A stretch of DNA of 64,000 nt, taken from NCBI RefSeq assembly GCF_041080865.1, contig NZ_CP160906.1, positions 3,185,629-3,249,628 on the forward strand, written 5' to 3'. The notes beneath the pieces were generated by a model. That model had not been told where the DNA came from, did no database searches, and saw nothing but the letters and a program-made list of their open reading frames with translations. Below are positions 1 through 12,625 of the stretch, piece after piece; the stretch's first letter is position 1, and every line of letters begins with the position of its first letter. The position numbers were made by a program, and so were the translations under genes. The stretch is from Psychromonas sp. MME1 (GTDB taxonomy: Bacteria; Pseudomonadota; Gammaproteobacteria; Enterobacterales; Psychromonadaceae).

Positions 1-2
1 GT

Positions 3-2125
<2,123 letters not shown>

Positions 2126-2406
2126 TTTTATGCTTTATATTCATGTTACCTCAAGTCTGGTGCGAGCTCGTATACCAGAGCTGAGTTGATTGTTATTTAC
2201 TTTTGAGTCTTATAACGCCAAGTCGGCACTCTCCCATAGTGCAGAGCATCGTAGTCTGGGAGTTTGTCGAGATAGGCTGCGCGAAATATCTAATTAATTG
2301 ACCAGCATCAGCAATTAGCGATTAATTCATTGAATATCGAGCAAGCGTAAATTAATCTGCACATTAGGCGCACAATATTTTAATACTCAAGGTAGAGATA
2401 AGTATC
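2126..2406. other. Intergenic region with weak hairpins
   Basis: No gene seen. Just after katG, positions 2142-2155 read CATGTTACCTCAAG, one arm of the hairpin repeat found intact at 35326-35364. It is followed by TCTGGT...ACCAGA (2156-2179), a possible weak terminator stem. A second loose inverted pair, CTCCCA...TGGGAG, lies around 2230-2262. The ribosome-binding sequence for the next gene is GGTAGAGAT just before 2407. Confidence 0.4.
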
Positions 2407-3513
2407 ATGGATTCATTTAATTGGGGGCAATATTTTGAAACTGGGTTAGATGAGGTTGATGAACAGCATCATCACCTTGTTAATTTAATTAATCAGTTTG
2501 GCCGGCTGCTATCTGAAAACCAAGTTCATATTGATGATGTTGATCGCCTATACCATCAGTTATCAGATTACGCGGTATATCATTTTCACAAAGAAGAAAA
2601 GTTAATGGCTGAAATTCATGTTGATCCTCGTCACTTGAGTAGTCATATTGATGTCCATAGAGGCTTTCTTGAGGAAGTATCTTCAATTTATTCCAGTATA
2701 TCTATCGATGACCTTGATCAAGCAAAATCTTTTTTTAAATTTCTGACTCATTGGCTCGTCTACCATATCCTTGGTAAGGATCAGGATATGGCTAAACAGA
2801 TCCATGCCATTAAATCAGGAGTGACTCCTCTGGCTGCATACGATTCATTACAGCAAGAAAAAAATAGATCCATGGAACCTTTGATGGAGGCGCTTGATGG
2901 CTTGCTTGATCTTGTCTCCATGCGTAACAAACAGCTTAAAAAATTGAATGCGTCTCTGGAAGAAAAAGTAGCATTACGTACCGAAGAGCTTTATAAGGCA
3001 AACCAATACCTTGAAGAAATGTCCTTAACCGATGTGTTAACTGGATTACCTAATCGCCGTCACGCGATGCGTTTTCTTGCGAGTTGTTGGAATAAATCAT
3101 TAGCAAATAACTCCCCCTTAATCTGTATTATGATCGATGCAGATCACTTCAAAGAGGTTAATGATAGCTATGGGCATGATGCTGGCGATTTAGTGTTGAA
3201 AGAGCTGGCTAAAACGTTGCGTGATACTTTTCGAACTGATGATCTTGTCTGTCGTCTCGGTGGGGATGAATTTTTAATTATCTGTCCCAATACCGATAAA
3301 GAAAGTGGTATGCATATTGCGGAGTTAGCCCGTAAAGCGATTGCTAAGCTTTGCGTTGTAACAGGCGGCAAACCTTGGCATGGCAGCATGAGCGTTGGGG
3401 TTGCTTGTCGAACGCCCGATATGCTGCAATATGAAGATCTTATCAAGGTCGCTGATAAAGGCGTATATGCAGCTAAAAAGGCCGGGAAAAATTGCGTGAG
3501 ATCGACAGGATAA
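2407..3513 (+). CDS. Hemerythrin-domain diguanylate cyclase
   Basis: Predicted oxygen- or redox-sensing enzyme that makes cyclic di-GMP. Residues 1-130 form a bacteriohemerythrin domain with the diiron ligands in place: the D-E-Q-H-H-H segment around 18-23, H59-F-H-K-E-E64, H-x3-H around 81-85 and HWLVYH around 115-120. A coiled linker (about 150-200, rich in Lys, Glu and Leu) leads to a GGDEF domain starting DVLTGLPNRR. The active-site loop GGDEF is intact at 285-289, and an RxxD product-inhibition site (R276-T-D-D279) sits in the usual position upstream. No membrane segment is seen, so it is cytoplasmic. Synthesis is expected to respond to oxygen bound at the diiron centre; that is inference from the domain pair. 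It appears to be a single-gene unit. Confidence 0.9.
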   Translation: MDSFNWGQYFETGLDEVDEQHHHLVNLINQFGRLLSENQVHIDDVDRLYHQLSDYAVYHFHKEEKLMAEIHVDPRHLSSHIDVHRGFLEEVSSIYSSISIDDLDQAKSFFKFLTHWLVYHILGKDQDMAKQIHAIKSGVTPLAAYDSLQQEKNRSMEPLMEALDGLLDLVSMRNKQLKKLNASLEEKVALRTEELYKANQYLEEMSLTDVLTGLPNRRHAMRFLASCWNKSLANNSPLICIMIDADHFKEVNDSYGHDAGDLVLKELAKTLRDTFRTDDLVCRLGGDEFLIICPNTDKESGMHIAELARKAIAKLCVVTGGKPWHGSMSVGVACRTPDMLQYEDLIKVADKGVYAAKKAGKNCVRSTG

Positions 3514-3709
3514 AAACGCTGTTATCATGCATGATGCACTGTTTATCTGTTTTAGCGCGCCTCAATAAGCGTCATATTCATAGCCCATAGCTGTACTTTT
3601 CTAACCCAATAAATCATGAAAATAAGAAAACCTTCCCTAGCCGTAACTTTTTACGAAAGTAGGATTACAGCAAATTTTCTCGTTACTGAAGTCAATACAT
3701 CGCTGCGTT

Positions 3710-3812
3710 GCATTCAATCGTAATAGCCGGCTATTACTCAATCCTGCACCTTACTCTCCCTTATTTTTTCTCTACAAGCTATGACTACCAATATTATCTG
3801 GATTGATATAAT
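3710..3812. repeat. Interspersed intergenic repeat, copy 1
   Basis: Runs from GCATTCAATCGTAATAGCC through TGCACCTTACTCTCCCTT and ACAAGCTATGAC to a GATTGATATAA-type end. The same order of blocks recurs at 8459-8550, 52049-52314 and 57108-57218, always between genes. No reading frame is conserved. Probably a MITE- or REP-like element. Confidence 0.65.
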
Positions 3813-3889
3813 TAAGGGGTTGATTTATTTAGCTATTGAGGAATGCATTATCGCATCAATAAATACATGAAAATTTTATCACTACAGTA

Positions 3890-3918
3890 TTGTGTAAACG
3901 TTTACAGTTATGTATAGT
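3890..3918 (+). promoter_or_regulatory. gal operon promoter with GalR-type operator in the spacer
   Basis: The operator GTGTAAACGTTTACAG (3892-3907) matches the GalR/GalS half-site pattern GTGTAA-N-CG-N-TT. It lies inside a likely sigma-70 promoter: -35 TTGTGT (3890-3895), 17-base spacer, -10 TATAGT (3913-3918). A repressor bound here would block RNA polymerase directly. galE starts about 70 bases downstream. The cognate galR gene is not in this window. Confidence 0.75.
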
Positions 3919-3989
3919 CATATCTTGGTAGCCGTGCTGTTAGTAGAGCAGCAAAGTGCTTATTTCGGATAAAACAAGGTGATAGAGTT

Positions 3990-5012
3990 ATGAAAGTATT
4001 AGTGACAGGTGGTATGGGATATATCGGTAGTCATACTTGTGTACAGATGATCTTAGCTGGCATTGAGCCCATTATTGTCGATAACTTATGCAATGCTAAG
4101 TTAGCCGTATTAGATCGTATCGAGGAGTTAACAGGCGTCAAGCCTGCTTTTTATCAAGGGGACATCCGCGATGAAGCATTCTTGACAGATATTTTTTCGC
4201 AGCATCAAATCCAGTCTGTGATCCATTTTGCGGGTCTTAAAGCGGTGGGTGAATCGATGGTAATGCCGCTTTCCTATTACGACAATAATGTCAATGGTTC
4301 GTTGGTGTTAGCGCGAGCAATGGCCAAGGCTGGTGTAAAAAGCTTAGTATTTAGTTCCTCTGCCACTGTTTATGGTGACCCTGAAGTAGTACCTATTACA
4401 GAAAGCTCGCCAACAGGTGCGACAACAAATCCATACGGCCGCAGTAAATATATCGTTGAACAATGTTTATCTGATTTGCTTGTTGCTGAACCCGATTGGA
4501 GCATTACATTATTGCGTTACTTTAATCCGGTTGGTGCGCATCCATCAGGCACTATGGGAGAAGATCCACAAGGTATCCCTAATAACTTAATGCCTTTTAT
4601 TGCTCAAGTGGCGGTTGGTCGTCGTGAATCATTAGCTGTTTTTGGTAATGATTATAACACGCCCGATGGGACTGGCGTACGTGATTATATTCACGTGATG
4701 GATTTAGCCGATGGTCATATTGCAGCGTTACAAAAAGTGGGACAAAAAGCAGGATTACATATTTACAATTTAGGTACGGGCAAAGGAAGTAGCGTGCTTG
4801 AGATGGTGAATGCCTTTGCAAATGCGTCGGGTAATCCTGTTCCTTATAAAATTTGTCCACGCCGAAGCGGTGATATTGCACAGTGTTGGGCAAGTACCGA
4901 TAAAGCTGAAAAGGATCTTGGTTGGAAAGCGAGCCGAACTATTGACGATATGAGTGCTGATACTTGGCGTTGGCAGTCGCGAAATCCGCAGGGTTATCCC
5001 GATCCTCAATAA
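3990..5012 (+). CDS. galE: UDP-glucose 4-epimerase
   Basis: Interconverts UDP-galactose and UDP-glucose in the Leloir pathway, using tightly bound NAD. The N-terminus has the Rossmann motif TGGMGYIGSH (residues 6-15), and the short-chain-dehydrogenase-type catalytic pair is YGRSK in NPYGRSKYIVEQ. The 340-residue length is that of the family (338 in E. coli). Start chosen at the ATG preceded by AAGGTGAT. First gene of galE-galT-galK-galM, with intergenic gaps of about 60, 14 and 25 bases, so the four genes are very likely co-transcribed from the operator-containing promoter upstream. Confidence 0.97.
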   Translation: MKVLVTGGMGYIGSHTCVQMILAGIEPIIVDNLCNAKLAVLDRIEELTGVKPAFYQGDIRDEAFLTDIFSQHQIQSVIHFAGLKAVGESMVMPLSYYDNNVNGSLVLARAMAKAGVKSLVFSSSATVYGDPEVVPITESSPTGATTNPYGRSKYIVEQCLSDLLVAEPDWSITLLRYFNPVGAHPSGTMGEDPQGIPNNLMPFIAQVAVGRRESLAVFGNDYNTPDGTGVRDYIHVMDLADGHIAALQKVGQKAGLHIYNLGTGKGSSVLEMVNAFANASGNPVPYKICPRRSGDIAQCWASTDKAEKDLGWKASRTIDDMSADTWRWQSRNPQGYPDPQ

Positions 5013-5074
5013 TATTTTAACATTATGATGAATAAAGCCCATTGTATATGGGCTTGCAAATAGAAGAGAATACT

Positions 5075-6127
5075 ATGTCTGAAGTTACGTTTAACCCGAT
5101 TGATCATCCACACCGCCGTTATAACCCGTTAACGGGGCAATGGATTTTAGTTTCACCGCATCGTGCGAAGCGCCCTTGGAGTGGTCAAGACGAGACTCCC
5201 TCGACAGAAGAGTTACCGAGTTATGACGCTGAATGTTTTTTGTGTCCAACCAATACGCGTATCTCTGGTGATAAAAATCCTGGTTATGCAGGTACTTATG
5301 TTTTTACCAATGATTTCGGTGCATTAATGCCGGACTCGCCAGACGCCCCCATGTCGAGCAATCCACTATTTAAAACACAAGGTGTTCGTGGTTTAAGTCG
5401 TGTTATCTGTTTTTCACCAGATCACAGTAAAACACTGCCAGAGTTACCGTTGGATAAGATCCGTGGCGTGATTGATACTTGGAATGATCAAATTGAAGAG
5501 CTTGGCAAAACCTATGTATGGGTACAAGCCTTTGAAAACAAAGGTGCAACAATGGGGTGCTCACAGCCTCATCCGCATGGTCAAATTTGGGCAAATAGCT
5601 TTTTACCTAATGAAATTGAACGTAAAGAGCAGCTTCTTAAAGCTTATTATGAACAACACGGTTCAAATTTGCTGCTTGATTACGTACAGGCTGAATTAAA
5701 AGATGGAGAGCGTACGGTTGTTGAAACCGAACATTGGCTTGCAGTTGTTCCTTACTGGGCCGCTTGGCCGTTTGAAACCATATTATTACCGAAAACGCAT
5801 ATTCGTCGTATGAGTGAGTTGACCCAAGATCAGCGTGATGATTTAGCGCTAGCAATTAAAAAACTCACGAGTCGTTACGATAATTTATTTAACTGTTCAT
5901 TTCCTTATTCCATGGGATGGCATTATGCACCATTTTTTGAACAGGGGACTGATATTGACCACTGGCAATTACATGCTATTTTCTATCCGCCATTGTTGCG
6001 TTCTGCCTCTGTACGTAAATTTATGGTGGGGTATGAAATGCTTGCTGAATCTCAACGAGATCTTACGGCAGAGCAAGCTGCACAAAAATTACGTGATGTA
6101 AGCGATATTCACTATAAAGAACAATAA
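5075..6127 (+). CDS. galT: Galactose-1-phosphate uridylyltransferase
   Basis: Transfers UMP from UDP-glucose to galactose-1-phosphate. The active-site motif is HPHGQ (QPHPHGQIW), whose second His carries the uridylyl group; the metal-site cysteines are in CFLC (residues about 41-44). An in-frame ATG exists at 5042. I prefer 5075 because the family begins just before [16 protein letters not shown] and AGAAGAG lies at the right distance upstream of 5075. Gives 350 residues, as in E. coli. The stop is 14 bases before galK. Confidence 0.96.
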   Translation: MSEVTFNPIDHPHRRYNPLTGQWILVSPHRAKRPWSGQDETPSTEELPSYDAECFLCPTNTRISGDKNPGYAGTYVFTNDFGALMPDSPDAPMSSNPLFKTQGVRGLSRVICFSPDHSKTLPELPLDKIRGVIDTWNDQIEELGKTYVWVQAFENKGATMGCSQPHPHGQIWANSFLPNEIERKEQLLKAYYEQHGSNLLLDYVQAELKDGERTVVETEHWLAVVPYWAAWPFETILLPKTHIRRMSELTQDQRDDLALAIKKLTSRYDNLFNCSFPYSMGWHYAPFFEQGTDIDHWQLHAIFYPPLLRSASVRKFMVGYEMLAESQRDLTAEQAAQKLRDVSDIHYKEQ

Positions 6128-6141
6128 CGAGGAACGACACC

Positions 6142-7299
6142 ATGTCAACGAATGAATTGAAGTTACGAGCTGCAAAGGCATTTAAAGATGTATGTGGTTA
6201 TCAGGCAACAACCTTTGTACAGGCGCCTGGTCGCGTTAACTTGATCGGTGAACATACGGATTATAACGATGGTTTTGTGATGCCTTGTGCGATTAATTAC
6301 CAAGCGGTTGTTGCTTGTGCTAAACGTTCTGACGGTATTGTCCGTTTGATCTCTGTCGATTATGACAATGTGCAGGATTCATTTTCTCTGAATGAGCCGA
6401 TTAAGCCGACCAATGATAAACTCTGGGCTAATTATATGCGCGGTGTGGTCCATTTCTTAAAAGAAAAGGGCTATGTTGTCGGCGGTGCGGATATCGCGAT
6501 CACAGGTAATGTTCCACTTGGCTCTGGTCTTAGTTCATCCGCTGCACTTGAAGTGGTAACTGGGCAAGCAATGAAGGCATTGTATGATTTAGAGGTTGCG
6601 CAATCAGAGTTGGCACTTATTGGTCAAGCCTCTGAACATAACTTTGCAGGATGTAACTGCGGTATTATGGATCAGATGATCTCCGCTTGTGGTGAGAAGA
6701 ACCATGCTCTTCTTCTTGATTGCCGCAGCTTAGAGACAAAAGCTGTGAGTATTCCAGATAATATCAGCATTATGATCATTAATTCTAATGTGACCCATAG
6801 CTTAGTGGATGGAGCATATAATGCATTGCGTAAACAATGTGAAGAAGCTGCTCACATTCTTGGTAAGGCTGCTTTACGTGATGCGACCTTGGCTGAATTA
6901 GATGCCTCGACTATTGAAAAAGGTTCTGATGTTTATAAACGTGCGCATCATGTTATTTCTGAAATTGATCGTACAGTTGCTTGTGCCGATGCTTTAATCG
7001 CAGGGGATTTGCATAAAGTGGGTGAATATATGTACGCATCACACGCTTCTATGCGAGATGACTTTGAAATTACGGTACCAGAAATTGACTATATTGTAGA
7101 AGTATTAGCTGATTTTCTCGGCTCTAAAGGTGGTGTTCGCATGACTGGGGGGGGCTTTGGTGGCTGCTGTGTTGCGTTAATGCCTTCTGATATGGTTGCT
7201 CAGGCAAAAGCGCTCATTGAAGCTAAATATGAAGCAAAAACAGGTATTAAAGAATCGATTTATATCTGCACGCCACAAGATGGTGCGGGTAATATCTAA
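6142..7299 (+). CDS. galK: Galactokinase
   Basis: Phosphorylates galactose at C1 with ATP, the entry step of the pathway. Shows the GHMP-kinase signatures: substrate motif [15 protein letters not shown] (residues about 31-45), ATP-binding loop [13 protein letters not shown] (about 124-136) and the C-terminal GGGFGGC motif. 385 residues, standard length. AACGAGGAACGAC precedes the ATG. Third gene of the gal operon. Confidence 0.97.
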   Translation: MSTNELKLRAAKAFKDVCGYQATTFVQAPGRVNLIGEHTDYNDGFVMPCAINYQAVVACAKRSDGIVRLISVDYDNVQDSFSLNEPIKPTNDKLWANYMRGVVHFLKEKGYVVGGADIAITGNVPLGSGLSSSAALEVVTGQAMKALYDLEVAQSELALIGQASEHNFAGCNCGIMDQMISACGEKNHALLLDCRSLETKAVSIPDNISIMIINSNVTHSLVDGAYNALRKQCEEAAHILGKAALRDATLAELDASTIEKGSDVYKRAHHVISEIDRTVACADALIAGDLHKVGEYMYASHASMRDDFEITVPEIDYIVEVLADFLGSKGGVRMTGGGFGGCCVALMPSDMVAQAKALIEAKYEAKTGIKESIYICTPQDGAGNI

Positions 7300-7324
7300 T
7301 AAATAATAAGGTTAGATTATTGTG

Positions 7325-8386
7325 ATGGAAAATTCTCTTATTCAAACGATGACTCAAGAGGTCGCCTTTGATGGGCTTCCGGCTAAATTGGTGACGTTGC
7401 AAAATAAAAACGGCATGTCCGTTACATTTATGGATATCGGTGCAACGTGGTTAAGTTGCACTCTTCCTATTGATAATGAACGCCGAGAGGTTTTGCTAGG
7501 GCTTGCGACAATGTCTGATTTTAAAAAGCATTCTTCTTATCTGGGGAGTACTATCGGTCGTTACGCTAACCGCATCGCCAAAGGGATGTTTGATATTGAT
7601 GGTTTGCATTATCAGGTTGCTATTAATCAAGCCGGAAATACGCTTCATGGGGGCCGAGATGGTTTTGATAAACGTCGTTGGAATATTACACATCAAGATG
7701 CCAGCACAGTCGGTTTTTCGCTTGTTTCTGCGGATGGTGATCAGGGGTTTCCTGGCAATTTACAGGTGTCAGTTTGTTATCAGTTAAGCGATGAAAATAC
7801 ATTGTTAATTAGTTATCAAGCGACAACGGATAAAGCAACGCCAATTAATCTAACTAATCATGCTTATTTTAATCTATTAGGCGCTGAATCTGGATTAGAT
7901 TGTAAAAGCCATATTCTTTCTATTAATGCAGATAACTATTTACCGACAGATGGAGACGGGATACCACTTGGCCATCCCGTATCTGTACAGGCGAATAGTT
8001 TTGATTTTCGTCAAGCAAAAGCAATTGCTTCGGACTTTTTAAAGGGCGAACAGCAATCGTTAGCGAAAGGTTATGATCACTCCTTTTTACTGAATCAAGA
8101 TAGTCAGAATGGAGCGTGTGCTGCAACACTTTGTAGTCCAGATAAACGTATTACATTAAAAGTGTTTACTAATAAACCTGCTATACAATTATACACAGGT
8201 AATTGGCTAGCTGGAACGCCAAACCGCAGTGGTGGTGAATATATGGATTATGCGGGTATCGCGTTAGAAACTCAGTTCTTACCCGATGCGCCTAACCATC
8301 TTGAGTGGGCGCAGCCTAGTCCGCTTTTGGCGCCAGGAGAAACCTATCGTTATCAAACCGCTTATCAGTTTACTCTGTTAGAATGA
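7325..8386 (+). CDS. galM: Aldose 1-epimerase (mutarotase)
   Basis: Interconverts beta- and alpha-galactose so that galactokinase receives its substrate. Family residues visible: LHGGRDGFDKRRW (substrate His), TNHAYFNL (catalytic His) and ALETQFLPDAPNH (catalytic Glu). A GTG at 7322 directly precedes the ATG at 7325; either could be used, and the ATG is chosen. The AAGG near 7310 is a little distant from both. About 353 residues. Last gene of the operon, followed by a clear terminator. Confidence 0.94.
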   Translation: MENSLIQTMTQEVAFDGLPAKLVTLQNKNGMSVTFMDIGATWLSCTLPIDNERREVLLGLATMSDFKKHSSYLGSTIGRYANRIAKGMFDIDGLHYQVAINQAGNTLHGGRDGFDKRRWNITHQDASTVGFSLVSADGDQGFPGNLQVSVCYQLSDENTLLISYQATTDKATPINLTNHAYFNLLGAESGLDCKSHILSINADNYLPTDGDGIPLGHPVSVQANSFDFRQAKAIASDFLKGEQQSLAKGYDHSFLLNQDSQNGACAATLCSPDKRITLKVFTNKPAIQLYTGNWLAGTPNRSGGEYMDYAGIALETQFLPDAPNHLEWAQPSPLLAPGETYRYQTAYQFTLLE

Positions 8387-8417
8387 TAATCTCTCATGTA
8401 TTACAATGAATAAATTA

Positions 8418-8446
8418 AGCCGAATATTATCCTATTCGGCTTTTTT
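8418..8446 (+). terminator. Rho-independent terminator of the gal operon
   Basis: Perfect 9-bp stem AGCCGAATA / TATTCGGCT with loop TTATCC, followed by a T run. Lies 32 bases after the galM stop. Confidence 0.9.
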
Positions 8447-8458
8447 ATGGGTATCGAT

Positions 8459-8550
8459 GCATTACTCAGCTATTACGCTATCATGCGCCTTGCTCTTCCT
8501 CATTTGTCCTCAACAAGCTATGACCACAATATTATGCCTAATGGTATTGG
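8459..8550. repeat. Interspersed intergenic repeat, copy 2
   Basis: Contains GCATTACTCAGCTATTACG, TGCGCCTTGCTCTTCCTCA, CCTCAACAAGCTATGACC and ACAATATTATG, in the same order as the copies at 3710, 52049 and 57108. It starts 13 bases beyond the gal terminator. A short open frame over it is not considered a gene. Confidence 0.6.
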
Positions 8551-8720
8551 CTCCTTACTTTCCGCTTGTTGTTGTTTCTGTTGTCATCTAATATGAAGCA
8601 TTGTTTATAAATGTAGCGAGGAGGTTGTCATAAAACTGTTTTACAGTTTCGTTAAAATAACGTAATTTTTTCTAAAATGCTGCGTATCATTCGTAGCGCT
8701 CAGTCACGTTAAGGATATTT

Positions 8721-10503
8721 ATGACTGCACTTATTTTTGCTGCCATCGTTTTGGTCTCCGTTGTTGCCCAGTGGCTTGCTTGGTCACTGAAAGTTCCCGC
8801 TATTTTGTTTCTTCTCCTCACCGGTTTACTCTTAGGGCCGGGTGTGGGGCTATTAAACCCCGATGCATTGCTCGGCGATCTATTATTTCCAGTGATTTCA
8901 CTCTCCGTTGCCGTTATTCTCTTTGAAGGCGCATTAACATTACATTTCAAAGAGTTAAAAGGGCTAGGTAAGATTGTTCGTAATCTCTGTTCGGTCGGGA
9001 TGCTGGTGACCTTTGTGATAATTGGTGCTGCTTGCTACTGGCTACTTGATATAGATTGGCGTGTTTCTGCGGTGATCGGTGCCGTATTGGTAGTGACAGG
9101 GCCGACGGTAATTGCGCCGATATTAAACACCATGAAACCCGTTAAAGAGATTGACTCTATTTTACGCTGGGAGGGGATTGTTATTGATCCGATTGGTGCT
9201 TTATTTGCTGTTCTGGTTTTTGGCGCGGTAACGTCAACAAGCCAAGGTGATGCGGTACTTTCTACTTTACTTGCGCTGTTGCAAATGTTGTCTGCGGGCT
9301 TATTAATGGGGATTTTCGCGGGTTGGTTTACGACGCTCATTATCCGTCGTGAATGGCTACCCTATGAGTTGCATAAATTTGCTATTTTAGCCTTAGTCTT
9401 AATGACCCATTCGATTGCTAATGTTGCCAGCCATGAATCTGGGTTACTTGCGGTAACTATCTATGGCATGTGGCTTGCCAACCAGAAGGATCTTGATTTA
9501 ACCTCTATTTTAGAGTTTAAAGAAGATCTCGCAAATATTAATTTCCAGTTTATTTATCTTACTGGCCGCTAGGTTAGAGTGGGATAGTGTGTTGTTACTT
9601 GGCCCGATGGTCTTCGCATTTTTGGCTGTTATCCTGTTTATTGCGCGCCCGTTATGTATTTTCTCATCAACATTGGGCAGTAAGATTTCCTATCGTTCAA
9701 AAATTTTATTATCCTGGATCGCACCAAGGGGGATTGTGGCTGCGGCGGTGGGATCTGTCTTTGCCTTAAGTCTTACCGAAGCCGGCGTTGAAGATGCAGA
9801 AAAAATTGTGCCGCTTATTTTTACTGTAATCATTGTGACGGTGATATTACAGAGCGTAACGGCGACACCTTTAGCACAGTGGTTGGGCTTAAGAAAACCC
9901 GTTCCATCAACGGTTTTATTTATCGGGGCTAATCATGTTGCCAGAGGCATTGCGGTTGGGCTGAAAGATTTGGGTGTCTCTGTACTGATGTCTGATCCTG
10001 CTTGGGAAAATTGTCATCTAGCGCGTATGGCAGGGCTTCCTTGTTACTACGGTAATCCACAATCTGAGCATGCAGAGCGTTTTGTGCCGCTTGCTGATCT
10101 CAATATGGTGCTGGGCCTTTCACCTAATCGCCATGATAACGCCCTCGCTGTTCAGCATTTTGCTCATCTACTCGATGAAAAGAAGGTTTTTTCGCTACAT
10201 TCAGGTGAACATCATAGTAAGCGCAATAAAGTCAGTTCGACCTTTCGTTCAAGGCAAGTTTTGTTTCGCCGCGATGTGACGTTTACCAAGTTGAGTAGTT
10301 TGTTGACTAAAGCAGGTAAAGTTAAAGCGACTAAATTGGGTGATTCTTTTCTTTGGCAAGATTATTTGCAAGCCAATAAAAGTGCGGTACCACTCTTTGT
10401 TATTAGCGTATCAGGTAAGCTTAAGCCATTTGAAATAGGGGATGAGTATCAACCAATTGCAGGGGAAACGATTGTTGCCGTTCACCCGGTGGCGAACGTC
10501 TAG
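8721..10503 (+). CDS. NhaP-type (CPA1) Na+/H+ antiporter with cytoplasmic C-terminal domain, frameshifted
   Basis: Inner-membrane cation/proton antiporter. The first part (8721-9572) holds about ten hydrophobic helices and the CPA1 signatures GPTVIAPIL and WEGIVIDPIGAL, the Asp of the latter being the expected ion-binding residue. The frame stops at 9570-9572, but the next frame reads ISSLFILLAARLEWDSV without a break, which is the normal continuation. The indel lies at about 9535-9545; the downstream frame is +1, so one extra base or two missing bases. After the last helices the protein continues into a soluble region (VLFIGANHVARGIAVGLKDLG) resembling a TrkA-N nucleotide-binding domain. Full length about 594 residues. 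Monocistronic. Confidence 0.85.
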
Positions 10504-10508
10504 TTGTG

Positions 10509-10540
10509 CAGCCCTTTTATTAACGGTAATAAAAGGGCTG
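10509..10540. terminator. Hairpin between convergent genes
   Basis: Perfect 14-bp inverted repeat (10509-10522 and 10527-10540) with the four-base loop ACGG, between the convergent antiporter and tkt genes. There is no T tract on either strand, so its strength as an intrinsic terminator is uncertain; it could serve both directions. Confidence 0.6.
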
Positions 10541-10561
10541 TGAAGGGATCACTTCAAATAG

Positions 10562-12556
10562 TTAGTTAAGTAGCGTTTTTGCAGTGTTAACGATATTTTC
10601 AGTGGTAAAGCCGAATAACTTGAATAGTTCATCGGCTGGCGCTGACTCTCCGAAGCTATTCATGCCAATAATGCGTCCAGAAAGCCCGACATATTTATAC
10701 CAGTAATCTGCGATTCCTGCTTCAACCGCGATACGCGCAGTGACCGCTGCTGGTAAGACGGATTCTTGGTAAGAGGCATCTTGCTTATCAAAGAGATCGG
10801 TCGATGGCATCGATACCACGCGTACTTGATAACCAGCACGAGTGAGTTCGTGATAGGCATCGACGACGATACCCATTTCAGAACCCGTTGCGATAAGAAT
10901 TAATTGTGCTGTGCCAGTGCAATCTTTTAATACATAGCCACCTTTAGCAATGTTAGCAACTTGGCTTGTTGTGCGTTCTTGCTGAGCTAAATTCTGACGA
11001 GAGAAAATTAATGCTGTTGGCGCATTTTTACGTTCAATTGCCAGTTTCCAAGCGACCGCTGATTCTACTTGGTCACATGGTCGCCAAGTGCTCATATTAG
11101 GGGTTAAGCGCAATGAGGCTATTTGTTCAACGGGTTGATGTGTCGGACCATCTTCACCAAGGCCAATTGAATCATGGGTATACACTTGAATGTTTTGAAT
11201 TTTCATTAGTGCCGCCATACGCATTGCATTGCGCGCATATTCCATAAACATTAAGAAGGTTGCACCATAGGCAACAAAGCCACCGTGTAAGGCAATACCA
11301 TTCATAATGGCAGTCATGCCAAATTCACGAACACCATAGTGTATGTAGTTACCGGAAAAATATTCTCTTGTTAAGGATTTAGAGCCTGACCACATGGTTA
11401 AATTTGAAGGTGCAAGGTCGGCAGATCCACCCATAAATTCTGGTAACATAACACCAAAGGCTTCAAGTGCATTTTGCGATGCTTTACGTGATGCAATATT
11501 TGCTGGCGTTGCTTGAAGATCCGCTATAATAGCCGTTGACTTCTCTTCCCAGTTTGCAGGAAGCTCGCCATTTACACGGCGTTTAAATTCTGCCGCTAGC
11601 TCTGGATACTGTGCTTGATAGGCGGCAAATTTCTCATCCCATGCTGTTTCTTTTGTTTTGCCAGCTTCTTTAGCATCCCATTTTGAGTATATATCCGCAG
11701 GGATTTCAAAGGGGCCATGTTGCCAATCTAATTTTTGACGTGTTGCTGCAATCTCTTCGGCACCTAATGGCGCGCCGTGACAGTCGTGCGTACCTGCTTT
11801 GTTTGGCGAACCAAAACCGATAATCGTTTTCGTACAGATAAGTGTGGGCTTACCCGTTTCTGCTTTCGCTGCTTCAATTGCCGCGTTAATGGCGTCTGCA
11901 TCATGGCCATCTACCGCAGGAATAACATGCCAACCATAGGCGGCAAAACGTGCTGGCGTATCGTCTGAAAACCAACCTTCAACTTCACCATCAATGGATA
12001 TTCCATTGTCATCCCAAAATGCAATGAGTTTACCAAGACCAAGTGTACCAGCGAGTGAACAGACTTCGTGAGAGATCCCCTCCATCATGCATCCATCACC
12101 CATAAATACGTAGGTGTTATGGTCAACGATGCTATGACCATCTTTGTTAAACTGTTCAGCAAGTGCACGTTCAGCCATTGCCATACCAACTGCATTGGCA
12201 ATACCTTGACCAAGCGGTCCCGTTGTTGTTTCAATACCGGGAGCGTAACCATATTCAGGGTGACCCGGTGTTTTAGAGTGTAGTTGGCGGAAGTTTTTTA
12301 ACTCATTGATTGGTAAATCATAACCAGTTAGGTGCAAGAGTGAATAGAGCAGCATTGAACCATGACCATTTGATAGTATGAAGCGGTCACGGTCTGCCCA
12401 GTTTGGATTATTCGGGTTATGATTAAGATGGTCTCGCCACAGTACTTCAGCGATATCAGCCATCCCCATTGGTGCACCAGGGTGACCTGAATTAGCTTTT
12501 TGTACTGCATCCATACTTAACGCGCGGATTGCGTTGGCTAGAATTTTTCGTTGCAT
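10562..12556 (-). CDS. tkt: Transketolase
   Basis: Thiamine-diphosphate enzyme of the non-oxidative pentose phosphate pathway that moves two-carbon ketol units. The ThDP/Mg motif runs from [12 protein letters not shown] to DDNGISIDG. The second domain has [19 protein letters not shown] with the catalytic Glu. Conserved histidines are visible in [17 protein letters not shown] and [15 protein letters not shown]. 664 residues (663 in E. coli TktA). It lies 69 bases downstream of tal on the same strand, with a terminator-like hairpin between the two. Confidence 0.97.
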   Translation of the reverse strand: MQRKILANAIRALSMDAVQKANSGHPGAPMGMADIAEVLWRDHLNHNPNNPNWADRDRFILSNGHGSMLLYSLLHLTGYDLPINELKNFRQLHSKTPGHPEYGYAPGIETTTGPLGQGIANAVGMAMAERALAEQFNKDGHSIVDHNTYVFMGDGCMMEGISHEVCSLAGTLGLGKLIAFWDDNGISIDGEVEGWFSDDTPARFAAYGWHVIPAVDGHDADAINAAIEAAKAETGKPTLICTKTIIGFGSPNKAGTHDCHGAPLGAEEIAATRQKLDWQHGPFEIPADIYSKWDAKEAGKTKETAWDEKFAAYQAQYPELAAEFKRRVNGELPANWEEKSTAIIADLQATPANIASRKASQNALEAFGVMLPEFMGGSADLAPSNLTMWSGSKSLTREYFSGNYIHYGVREFGMTAIMNGIALHGGFVAYGATFLMFMEYARNAMRMAALMKIQNIQVYTHDSIGLGEDGPTHQPVEQIASLRLTPNMSTWRPCDQVESAVAWKLAIERKNAPTALIFSRQNLAQQERTTSQVANIAKGGYVLKDCTGTAQLILIATGSEMGIVVDAYHELTRAGYQVRVVSMPSTDLFDKQDASYQESVLPAAVTARIAVEAGIADYWYKYVGLSGRIIGMNSFGESAPADELFKLFGFTTENIVNTAKTLLN

Positions 12557-12585
12557 ATTGGTACCTATTTAAATTTTTTATAGAG

Positions 12586-12612
12586 CAAAAAAAGCGACTG
12601 AGGAGCCGCTTT
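12586..12612 (-). terminator. Intercistronic terminator or attenuator between tal and tkt
   Basis: On the minus strand AAAGCGGCT-CCTC-AGTCGCTTT forms a nine-pair stem with one G-U pair, followed by a T run. It may end part of the transcription from tal before tkt, giving more Tal than Tkt mRNA, or it may be the remnant of an independent unit. Confidence 0.75.
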
Positions 12613-12625
12613 ATTATTGGAAGGG

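Noticed and set aside
8406-8591. Short open frame after galM
   Set aside because: It overlaps the gal terminator and a dispersed repeat, has no ribosome-binding site and no recognisable protein features.
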